Of a stretch of DNA of 64,000 bases, positions 1-8,600 are shown piece after piece; within the stretch, counting starts at the first letter, position 1; each line of letters opens with the position of its first letter. The position numbers and the translations under genes are program-made. The stretch is from JAKLIX01 sp964605655 (lineage in GTDB: Bacteria > Bacteroidota > Bacteroidia > Bacteroidales > CAIXZF01): positions 1-64,000 of the forward strand of contig CAZSDK010000016.1 of NCBI GenBank assembly GCA_964605655.1, in the 5' to 3' direction. A model generated the notes under the pieces. The model did not search any database, was not told the origin of the DNA, and saw only the letters and a program-made list of their open reading frames with translations.

Positions 1-60
1 ACTCGAACCCGCGACCCTAACCTTGGCAAGGTTATGCTCTACCAACTGAGCTACTTCCGC
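1..60 (-). tRNA. tRNA-Gly (GCC anticodon), 3' end cut by the window edge
   Basis: Read on the minus strand from 60 downwards, the sequence gives an acceptor start GCGGAAG, a D-arm with AGCTCAGTTGGTAGAGC, an anticodon stem-loop with loop TTGCCAA (anticodon GCC, glycine), and a T-arm beginning GCGGGTTCGAGT. The remaining acceptor 3' half lies beyond position 1. The gene sits 58 bases downstream of mutS on the same strand and has its own promoter-like sequence in that gap. Confidence 0.93.
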
Positions 61-81
61 AATTCAACTCAAATCGGGCTG

Positions 82-111
82 CAAATTTAGTAATTCTTCG
101 TGTTTTACAAA
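82..111 (-). promoter_or_regulatory. Bacteroidota-type promoter for tRNA-Gly
   Basis: On the minus strand, TTTG (111-108) is followed after 18 bases by TAAATTTG (89-82). This matches the Bacteroidota primary sigma pattern of TTTG near -33 and TAnnTTTG near -7. Transcription would start about 10-15 bases upstream of the tRNA 5' end, as expected for a tRNA with a short leader. Confidence 0.6.
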
Positions 112-118
112 TAATTTT

Positions 119-2752
119 TCAGCCCTTGAGCATTTTTTTTATCTCGTTAAGCTTCATCAGGGCTTCCACCGGGGTCAGGGTGTTAATGTCAATATTTATT
201 AGCAAGTCCCGAATATGTTCCAGCAAGGGATCATTGAGCTGGATAAAGCTCAGCTGAAGGGCGTCGGCCAAAGGTTTGAGCGATTTTCTACCCTTTTTCT
301 GGTCCTTCCCGCCTGAATGGGATTCCTCCAGCCAGTGCAGCATCTCGTCTGCCCGCTCCACCACGGAATGGGGCATCCCGGCCATACGGGCCACATGGAT
401 GCCGAAACTGTGCTCAGTCCCACCCGGCACGATCTTTCGCAGGAAGAGCACCTTGTTGCCGATCTCCCTTACGGCAACATGATAGTTTCGTATCCTTTCC
501 ATGCCGGAAGCCATCTCGTTGAGCTCGTGGTAATGGGTGGCAAACAGGACCTTAGCACGGTACAAGGGATGGTTATGCAGGTATTCTGCTATGGACCAGG
601 CAATGGAGATCCCGTCGTAAGTACTGGTCCCCCTGCCGATCTCATCCAGCAGCACCAGGCTTCGGTTCGAGATATTGTTCAGGATGCTTGCCGTCTCATT
701 CATCTCCACCATGAAGGTCGACTCGCCGGAGGAGATGTTGTCGGAGGCGCCCACCCTGGTAAAGATCTTGTCGACCAGTCCGATCCTGGCTTCCTCCGCA
801 GGAACGAAACAGCCGATCTGTGCCATCAGCACGATGAGGGCTGTCTGCCGCAGGAAGGCCGACTTCCCCGACATATTGGGACCGGTAATGATGAGCATCT
901 GCTGTGTCTGATGATCGAGAAACACATCATTGGCGATATAAGACTCCCCCGGAGGCAGCTGCTTTTCAATGACCGGGTGCCTTCCTGCCCTGATGTCGAT
1001 GATCTGGCTATCGTTGACCTCGGGACGGGCATACTGGTTTTTCATGCTCACCCCCGCAAAAGACAACAGCACATCAACACGGGCAAGCAGCCGGGCATTC
1101 AGCTGGATGGGTGCGATATACTCCGATACACTGAAGATCAGCTGTTGATACAGCCTGTTTTCCAGGGCCAGGATCTTCTCCTCGGCACCCAGGATCTTTT
1201 CTTCATACTCTTTCAACTCATCGGTGATATACCGTTCACAGTTTACCAGGGTCTGCTTGCGGTGCCATTCAGGAGGGACCTTGTTCTTATGGGCGTTGGT
1301 GACTTCCAGGTAATAACCAAACACATTGTTGTACCCTATCTTCAGGGAGGTGATGCCTGTTGATTCTATTTCGCGCTGCTGCATGGATGACAGGTAGTCT
1401 TTCCCCGAAAAAGCCAGCGATCTGAGCTCATCCAGTTCCGAATCCACGCCATCGGCCATCACACCCCCTTTGTTCAGGTTGACCGGAGGGTCTTCCTTAA
1501 TTTCCCTGCCTATCTTCTCAGAGATCAGGGGACAAAGGTTGATCTGTTCCCCGATGACCCTCAGTGATTCCAGGGAGGAGGCATGACATTGCTCCCTGAC
1601 TGGCACCAGGGCATCGAGGGCTCTTTTCACCTGCACCATTTCACGGGGGTTGATCCTGGCGACTGCCACCTTCGATATCAGCCTTTCCAGGTCACCCGTG
1701 ATTTTCAGGCTTTTTGAGATGATATCCCTTACCTCCGGGTGATCGATGAAGTACTGGACGATCTCCAGCCTTTCATCCACCGGTTGTTTCTCCTTCAAGG
1801 GCAGGGAGATCCACCGGCGTAACAATCTCGAACCCATGGGCGTGATGCTCTGGTCGAGGATATCGAGCAACGACTTCCCGTTTTCGTGTGGAGAAGAAAG
1901 CAGTTCGAGGTTACGGATGGTAAAACGGTCGAGCCAGACATAGTAATCTTCTTCCAGCCTTGACAGTTTGGTTATATGTGAAACCTTATCATGCTGTGTC
2001 TCTGAAAGATAATGAAGGCAGGCTCCGGCGGCTATGATGCCCAGGGGATAGGATTCCACGCCGAAACCCTTGAGCGAGGTGGTGCCAAAGTGTCTTAACA
2101 GAATCTCTTCTGAAAACTCAGAGGAGAAGACCCAATCCTCAAAGGTATTGATATAGAATCGATTACCAAAGTTGTCAACAAAATCCTGGCGTTTGTTCTT
2201 TTGGATGACCACCTCATTGGGGTGGAGGGTCTGAAGAAGCTTGTCGACATACTCATTCGATCCCTGAGCCAGCAGGAACTCCCCGGTGGAGATATCCAGC
2301 AAGGCAATTCCGGAGCTTTTAGGTGTATAATGGATGCCTGCCAGGAAGTTGTTTTCTTTATTTTCGAGGATTTTGTCGTTATAGGTAACACCAGGAGTCA
2401 CTAATTCGGTGACACCTCTTTTGACCAGTTTTTTGGTGAGTTTGGGATCTTCGAGCTGGTCGCAGATGGCCACGCGATGGCCGGCCCTGACCATTTTGGG
2501 CAGATAGGTGTCGAGGGCATGATGAGGGAACCCTGCCAGTTCCACGAAGGAAGCAGCCCCATTGGCTCTGCGGGTGAGCACGATACCAAGTATTTGTGAG
2601 GTCTTGATGGCGTCTTCCCCGAAGGTTTCATAAAAGTCCCCTACCCTGAACAGGAGCAGGGCATCCGGATACCGTGCTTTTACGCTGTAATACTGCTGCA
2701 TCAAAGGAGTCTCCACCCTGCTGCCAACTTCATCCTCTCCTTTTTTCTTCAT
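119..2752 (-). CDS. mutS: DNA mismatch repair ATPase MutS
   Basis: This 877-residue protein has the full MutS1 architecture. The N-terminal mismatch-recognition domain carries the diagnostic GDFYETFGEDA motif (F-x-E wedge) near residues 38-48. Connector, core/lever and clamp domains follow, then the ABC-type ATPase domain with Walker A GPNMSGKS near residue 625, LDEIGRGTSTYDG as Walker B/signature, and the ATHYHEL segment. It detects mispairs and would recruit MutL, which is not in this window. Length and order match Bacteroidota MutS. The start ATG at 2752 is followed by a charged stretch before the conserved region. A second MutS-family gene, mutS2, lies at 20468-22993. Confidence 0.97.
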   Translation of the reverse strand: MKKKGEDEVGSRVETPLMQQYYSVKARYPDALLLFRVGDFYETFGEDAIKTSQILGIVLTRRANGAASFVELAGFPHHALDTYLPKMVRAGHRVAICDQLEDPKLTKKLVKRGVTELVTPGVTYNDKILENKENNFLAGIHYTPKSSGIALLDISTGEFLLAQGSNEYVDKLLQTLHPNEVVIQKNKRQDFVDNFGNRFYINTFEDWVFSSEFSEEILLRHFGTTSLKGFGVESYPLGIIAAGACLHYLSETQHDKVSHITKLSRLEEDYYVWLDRFTIRNLELLSSPHENGKSLLDILDQSITPMGSRLLRRWISLPLKEKQPVDERLEIVQYFIDHPEVRDIISKSLKITGDLERLISKVAVARINPREMVQVKRALDALVPVREQCHASSLESLRVIGEQINLCPLISEKIGREIKEDPPVNLNKGGVMADGVDSELDELRSLAFSGKDYLSSMQQREIESTGITSLKIGYNNVFGYYLEVTNAHKNKVPPEWHRKQTLVNCERYITDELKEYEEKILGAEEKILALENRLYQQLIFSVSEYIAPIQLNARLLARVDVLLSFAGVSMKNQYARPEVNDSQIIDIRAGRHPVIEKQLPPGESYIANDVFLDHQTQQMLIITGPNMSGKSAFLRQTALIVLMAQIGCFVPAEEARIGLVDKIFTRVGASDNISSGESTFMVEMNETASILNNISNRSLVLLDEIGRGTSTYDGISIAWSIAEYLHNHPLYRAKVLFATHYHELNEMASGMERIRNYHVAVREIGNKVLFLRKIVPGGTEHSFGIHVARMAGMPHSVVERADEMLHWLEESHSGGKDQKKGRKSLKPLADALQLSFIQLNDPLLEHIRDLLINIDINTLTPVEALMKLNEIKKMLKG

Positions 2753-2783
2753 CCGCTAACTTTTAATTAAGTTTTCTTTACCG

Positions 2784-2791
2784 CAAAAATA
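2784..2791 (-). promoter_or_regulatory. Candidate -7 element for mutS
   Basis: The minus strand reads TATTTTTG here, a full TAnnTTTG match about 32 bases upstream of the mutS start codon. No TTTG lies at the usual 18-21 base distance, so only half of the promoter pattern is supported. Confidence 0.4.
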
Positions 2792-2873
2792 ACCCATATC
2801 CTTTCGTTATCTGTAACGAAAACAAAATTCTGTAAACAAGAAAAAATACAGAAATTTGCGAATCCCGGAACCT

Positions 2874-3422
2874 ATGAAAAAGAGAACTTACGAAGCGATG
2901 AACCGGCTCACACCCACTGAATACAAGGAAGCGGGAAAGCTGGATATCTGCGTTGTGCTTGACAATGTAAGGAGTCAGCATAACATTGGATCGCTTTTCC
3001 GCAGTTGTGATGCCTTCCGTGTGGGTAGCCTTTATCTGTGCGGCATTACGGCTACTCCGCCTCACCGGGAGATTCACAAGACAGCCCTTGGGGCAGAGGA
3101 CTCGGTGAGTTGGAAGTATTACCCCGATACCAGAGAGGCGATGGATGAATTAAAAAGTCAGGGATACCGGCTGGTAGCCATTGAACAGGCGGAAGGCTCT
3201 GTTTTTTTACAGGATTTTCGGGTTTCGGCAGATGATAAACTGGCCATCATCTTCGGGAATGAGATCGATGGGGTATCCGATGAAATCATGGAGATAGTGG
3301 ATGCCTCTATTGAGATCCCTCAATTTGGGACCAAACACAGTCTTAATATTGCCGTGAGTGCCGGCATTGTACTCTGGCAGCTCTTCGGCAAGAAAAGGGG
3401 TTTTACCGCCCTTTCGACCTGA
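2874..3422 (+). CDS. TrmH/SpoU-family RNA 2'-O-methyltransferase
   Basis: This 182-residue SPOUT-fold enzyme transfers methyl groups from S-adenosylmethionine to a ribose 2'-OH in tRNA or rRNA. The family motifs are visible: motif 1 NVRSQHNIGSLFRSCDAF, motif 2 LAIIFGNEIDGVSDEI, and motif 3 IPQFGTKHSLNIAVSAG, which form the knotted cofactor pocket. I chose the ATG at 2874. An in-frame TTG at 2856 would add six residues that do not look conserved. It is divergent from mutS across a gap of about 120 bases. The exact target nucleotide cannot be read from the sequence. Confidence 0.88.
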   Translation: MKKRTYEAMNRLTPTEYKEAGKLDICVVLDNVRSQHNIGSLFRSCDAFRVGSLYLCGITATPPHREIHKTALGAEDSVSWKYYPDTREAMDELKSQGYRLVAIEQAEGSVFLQDFRVSADDKLAIIFGNEIDGVSDEIMEIVDASIEIPQFGTKHSLNIAVSAGIVLWQLFGKKRGFTALST

Positions 3423-3566
3423 TTAACAATATGTTGACTATCCTCTCTCATCACACCTCCTCTCAGTATGGCTACCATCCCATTGCATGAGCCCCGGTTT
3501 TTCATCCCCCTGAAGTCAACGATTCTTTCAAGACCCGTAGATTTCATGCTAAAAATGCCAATTAAA

Positions 3567-3597
3567 TTTGCTTTTCCGTTTATACTTACTATTTTTG
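3567..3597 (+). promoter_or_regulatory. Bacteroidota-type promoter for the TPR lipoprotein gene
   Basis: TTTG at 3567-3570, a 19-base spacer, then TATTTTTG at 3590-3597 match both elements of the Bacteroidota promoter pattern with ideal spacing. The predicted start near 3604 leaves a leader of about 50 bases. The remainder of the 231-base gap after 3422 shows nothing else recognisable. Confidence 0.72.
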
Positions 3598-3653
3598 CAT
3601 AAAGTAACACAGATTCAGATAATTCTATTTCAATACTTTACCAATAAAAAAAC

Positions 3654-5507
3654 ATGACCATGAGGAGGAATCATTACATTTTTAAAGCTTTCCTGCTGAT
3701 TCTGGTGGCTGTTATCGTTAGCAGCTGCGGACTGGGCAAAATGGTGAAGAAATACCCGGATGTTAAAATCCAGGCGACACCGGAGGTCTTAGAAAACCAG
3801 GGAGGGAAAGTTTCCGTCAGCATTAAAGGAGAGATCCCTGAAAAGTATTTTAACAAAAAGGCTGTGGTTGTATGTCAGCCCGTGGTAAAATACAATGGCA
3901 AGACCAAACAACTGAAACCACTGATCCTGAAGGGTGAAAAAGTGATGGGCGATGGCGTCACCATTGGAAAAAAGACGGGTGGTTCCTTTAGCTACACTGA
4001 TGTTTTCGAATTTGTTCCCGACATGACCGCCTCTACCCTGGAGATAGCCCCTGTGGCTTTCCTGGCCAAGCAGGAAATCAAAGCAGGAATGACCGAGGCT
4101 GAAGCAAAACAGATCCCCAAGTCGGTGGTGCTGGCCAATCGTAAGGTTGCCGACGGGGTGATCAACACCTGTTCCAAGATCTACCACGATGAAGACCTGA
4201 TCGTTGCTGACAAGGGCAATGTGACCACTTACATCAAAGGAAGCGAAAAGGACTTCTATGAGAAAGAAACCATCATGACCAACAATGCCAAAATTTATTA
4301 TGTGGTCAACATGGACAACCTGAATCTCACCTACAAGCTTAACAAAGATGCCCTTGCCAAGCAGGCTCTCGACAGTCTGAACAATTTCCTTAAACTCGAC
4401 TGGAAGATCAAATCGGTTGACATCGATGCCTGGGCATCCCCTGAAGGAGAGGAAAGCCATAACCAGGGTCTATCTGAAAGACGTGGCAAAACAGCCAACC
4501 AGTACATGGTGAATTTCTTCAAGAAATTTAAAACTGAAAAGGCTAAAAAGCTGAAAATGAAAGAAAAACTGGTGCCTATGCAGGAAGTGGGATATAATAC
4601 AAACGCTCATGGAGAAGACTGGGACGGTTTTTTGAGTGCTGTTGCCGTTTCGAACATCCCCGACAAGAACAAGATCATCAACCTGGTGAAAGCTCAGCAG
4701 GATCCCAAGATGAAAGAGCAGGAAATCAGGAATATGACCGTGATCTACAAAGAGATCGAAGATCAGATCCTTCCTCCACTCCGCCGTGCCGAAATCGATG
4801 TTAAGACTTACCTTCCCAAGAAAACCGATGAGCAGATCGCACGCCTCTCCACCACCTATCCCGATTCTCTTGACAACAAGGAACTGTTGTATGCCGCCAG
4901 TCTCACCAAAGACCTGAACACCCAGTTTAAGATCTATAAATCGCTCATGGCTTCCCATCCTTCCGATTGGAAAGGTTTTGCCAATGCCGGTTATGTCAGC
5001 CTGACCCAGGGCAACCTGGAGGAAGCAGACAATTATCTTTCCAAAGCCAACACCTTATCTCCCAACAATCCCATCGTGGTCCACAACCTGGGCGTGCTGG
5101 CAGCCAAGAAAGGCATGTTCAAGGAAGCCAAGAACTTTTACAAGACTGCACAGGACCTGGGCGTTAACACAGATTACAACCAGGGCATCATCAGCATACT
5201 CGACGGTGATTATGCCGCTTCATCCCGTCTGCTGGGCGGAAGGAAATGCAACTATAATGTGGCTTTGGTCACCCTTCTCAGCGGGAATGCTTCAGAGGCC
5301 GCCAATATTCTGAACTGCGCCACGGATAATGCCGAGAAATACTATCTGCTCGCTGTCGCCGGTGCCCGTACCAAAAACCAGGCACAGGTGATGGAAAACC
5401 TCAAGAAAGCCGTTGCCGAGAAACCTGCCCTGAAAGCTGTTGCCAAAGAAGACAGAGAGTTTATCAAGTTTTTTGACAACTCCGAATTTCAGGGAATTGT
5501 AAAATAA
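3654..5507 (+). CDS. TPR and OmpA-like outer-membrane lipoprotein
   Basis: A 617-residue exported lipoprotein. An N-terminal hydrophobic segment ends in the lipobox VSSCG, so Cys25 is the likely lipidation site. Around residues 250-285 lies an OmpA-type peptidoglycan-binding signature (DIDAWASPEGEE, then LSERRGKTANQYM). From about residue 430 onward there are TPR-like helices, including LTQGNLEEADNYLSKA and KKGMFKEAKNFYKTA. The combination suggests a periplasm-facing scaffold tethered to the outer membrane and touching the cell wall. The specific role is unknown to me. It is a single-gene unit, with a clear promoter upstream and a strong terminator downstream. An alternative start at the ATG at 3660 is equally plausible. 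Confidence 0.8.
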   Translation: MTMRRNHYIFKAFLLILVAVIVSSCGLGKMVKKYPDVKIQATPEVLENQGGKVSVSIKGEIPEKYFNKKAVVVCQPVVKYNGKTKQLKPLILKGEKVMGDGVTIGKKTGGSFSYTDVFEFVPDMTASTLEIAPVAFLAKQEIKAGMTEAEAKQIPKSVVLANRKVADGVINTCSKIYHDEDLIVADKGNVTTYIKGSEKDFYEKETIMTNNAKIYYVVNMDNLNLTYKLNKDALAKQALDSLNNFLKLDWKIKSVDIDAWASPEGEESHNQGLSERRGKTANQYMVNFFKKFKTEKAKKLKMKEKLVPMQEVGYNTNAHGEDWDGFLSAVAVSNIPDKNKIINLVKAQQDPKMKEQEIRNMTVIYKEIEDQILPPLRRAEIDVKTYLPKKTDEQIARLSTTYPDSLDNKELLYAASLTKDLNTQFKIYKSLMASHPSDWKGFANAGYVSLTQGNLEEADNYLSKANTLSPNNPIVVHNLGVLAAKKGMFKEAKNFYKTAQDLGVNTDYNQGIISILDGDYAASSRLLGGRKCNYNVALVTLLSGNASEAANILNCATDNAEKYYLLAVAGARTKNQAQVMENLKKAVAEKPALKAVAKEDREFIKFFDNSEFQGIVK

Positions 5508-5529
5508 ACAGTCTGCTCTATTTGATAAG

Positions 5530-5562
5530 AGGCTGTCTCACAGGTTGAGGCAGCCTTTTTTT
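5530..5562 (+). terminator. Rho-independent terminator after the TPR lipoprotein
   Basis: AGGCTGTCTCA (5530-5540) pairs with TGAGGCAGCCT (5546-5556) around a 5-base loop with one G-U pair. A run of seven T follows. It lies 23 bases after the stop codon. Confidence 0.88.
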
Positions 5563-5676
5563 ATCACAATACACACTCGACCACTTAACCGTAAGCCTGA
5601 CTATAAGTTGAAAATGACAGCTCATTGATTCTGTCAACGGCAGTTGTATTCCAATTTCGTACTACTGCCGAGGCTC

Positions 5677-8600
5677 TTACCTCATCAAGGTTACGGTCCC
5701 TTTGAGTCGCTGAGGGCCGGCATCAAAGCTGGTATAATAGATGACCCAGGTATACACACCGGGCAGTGCGTAGTTACCCTTGATCTTTCCGTCCCAGCCG
5801 TCGGTAATGGAATGAGACTCAAACACCAGGTTACCGAGACGGGAAAATATATATATGGAGAATTCCTCCAAAGGGAAAGACGACTGGGCCATGAAGCGGT
5901 CGTTAAGGCCGTTCTCGTCGGGAGTGAAGGCATTGGGAACAAAGACCTTTGCACAGGGCAGGATCCAAATGGTATCAACAACCTCACAACCGGGGTTTTC
6001 GGCTGTAACCGAATAAGTTCCCGGGGCTGTGACATAATAATACTGACCCCAGGTCCCGTCCTGCCACTGGTAGGAAACATCCTCATTCCAACCGGCATTC
6101 AGCATGAGTGTCTGGTTATCACATAAAAAGGAGGTATCGGGTAAGGTAAGCAACGGAGTCGGGTACACGCCCACCGGGACCTGAATAGATGACTGACATC
6201 CGAATTCATTGACTCCTTCCACGGTATAGAGCTGGGAGGTCAAGGGTGAAACAAGCACCACTGCCGAGTGTGGGTTGGACAGACCGGTCGCCGGGTACCA
6301 ATGATAGGCTATGGCCCCGGAGATCCAGATCATCTCAGCCTCTCCCTCACAAAGGTCAAGGAAAGCCGGATTGGCTGATAAGGAGGGTTGCTGATAGTAA
6401 TAAACTTTTGTCTCTGCCACATTCTGACATCCGTATGTGTCAGTTCCTGTGACCAGGTAAGCCATTGACGTCGGTGGGATGACCCACTGACCGGAATTCG
6501 TACAACCATTACTCCAGAGGTAGGTCTCTGCACCGCTCACCCAGATATAGACAGAGTCTCCCGGGCAAATGTTGGTATCGGGACTGAGTTGCAGCTGGGG
6601 AAGAGACCTTACCATAACTTCAACCGTATCAGAGTTATAGCAACCATCTAATTCACTTACAACTACATATAAAGTCGTTGCAGAGGGCCGGGCCCATGGA
6701 TCGGCACTTAAGGACCCACTTAAACCCGTTGAAGGAGACCATTGGAAGTTCTGTCCGCCACTCGCATGAATCTGCACAGAGTCACCCAGGCAAACAGCTG
6801 CGTCAGGTCCTGCATTGGTAGAAGGCAGAGGTTTAATGGTGAGGGTCAGGCTGCTGATGGAATCCTCACAATAGTTGGCGAGGCTGTGTGCATGAAGACT
6901 TAGGATTACGGTTCCAGATGCCGTGTCCTGGAAACCGGGGGTATAAACTGGGTTTAAGGTATTAGGATCACTCAAAGTCCCATCGCCGGAGGTGGCCCAT
7001 GTGACGGAAGAGGCGTTCAGAACCCAGGCCTGGCTGGGGGAAAAGGTTGTACCGGCACAAACTGTATCATTTTCACCGGCATAAGCTATGGTTTGACCAA
7101 GGTAACTCACCACGATGGTATCCCGGGTCTGTCCACAGTCGGCTTGACCTGTGACATTTAGAATAAGCGTAACTGAAGCATTATTAAGATCCTGTTGACC
7201 AGGACTATAAGAAGGATTTAATTGGGATGCATTGCTGAAACTCCCGTCACCAAGGGTCTGCCATTGCAATGATATGACGCCGCTGGCTGAAGCAGAGGAC
7301 AGGGAAAGGGAAGCCCCGTAACAAACAACCGTATCGTTACCTGCCTGGCACACGGGTGCAGGGACTACGGTCACCGTCACCTGTTCGCTCACCTGGTGGT
7401 AGCCGTCACTCGCCGTGACCGAATACGTAGTGGTGGCAGCAGGCGTAGCCAGTGGATTTGCAATAGTCGTATTGTTCAATCCGCTTGCCGGTGACCAGGA
7501 GTAGGTATAGGAAAGGTTGCCGCCTGAGGCTCCTGCCTGAAGCTGGGAAGAACTTCCCTGGCAGATGGTTGACAGAGTGGCAGTTGGGTTTACTGAAAGC
7601 GCTGTTCCTGAAACATTAATAATCACCGTATCGATCACTGAGGAGCATCCGGACAAGGCGTTGACAGCCTGCAGTGTATAGGTCTGCGTCGCCGTCAGGT
7701 TGACGGTGACCGGATTCAGGATGTTGTTTGCCGAAGAAAGCAGGGCCGACGGCTGCCATGCAAGGTTACAGGATGCACCACAATTGCTCACCGTACCGGA
7801 AAGTGTCGTATAGACCCCGTAGTTGATGTTCTGGTCGGGCCCGGCATTGACTACCGGCCTGGGATTGACCGTCACCACGGTGGAAGAGGTGCCCTGGCAG
7901 TTGAATGCGTTTGTTTCCGTAACCGTATAGGTTCCTGCAGCCAGCAAAGTAACATTCGACAATGAGGGGTCTTTCTGGCTGGAGGTGAATCCATTGGGCC
8001 CTGTCCAGCTGAAATTCCCTGAAGCCGTTGAATTACAGGCAAGCTGGAGACTGCTGCCCTGACATACCGGCGAATTGCTGGAAGCAACCGGAGCAGGCAC
8101 TGTATGCACCGTGATACATACGCTGTCCATGGAGGAAGTGCAGGAATTTCCATCGGTGACAAGGAGCTCGTAACATTGGGTGGTGGGGGGAAGGCCGGCC
8201 GTGATGACCGGTGACTGAAGAGATGAGGTATATCCACCGGTCCCATTCCATTGAAAGAGGTATCCTGAACTACTTCCGCCACTGGCAGAACCCTGCAACA
8301 CAACCGCAGAACCCTGGCAAACCTGGTTTTGGGCAACAGTGACGGTCGCAACAGGAAGGGGATAAACGACCACCATAACCGATGCAATTCCTGTTGAGGC
8401 ACATCCGTAGAAATCGGAGACTACCAGGTTATAGAACCCTGAATGAGAAGGCTGAGCATTGCTGATAATGGGATCTTCCAGCGAGGAACTGAAGGTTTGG
8501 GGACCGGTCCAGCTGTAAGTATATGGCGGTGAACCTGCTCCCGCCGTTCCGTTTAAATTCATGGTCTGCCCCTGGCATAAAGGAGACTGCAGTACTGCCG

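Noticed and set aside
317..1363. 348-codon plus-strand open frame opposite mutS
   Set aside because: It lies wholly antisense to conserved mutS ATPase-domain coding sequence and its product resembles no known protein; it is a codon-bias shadow.
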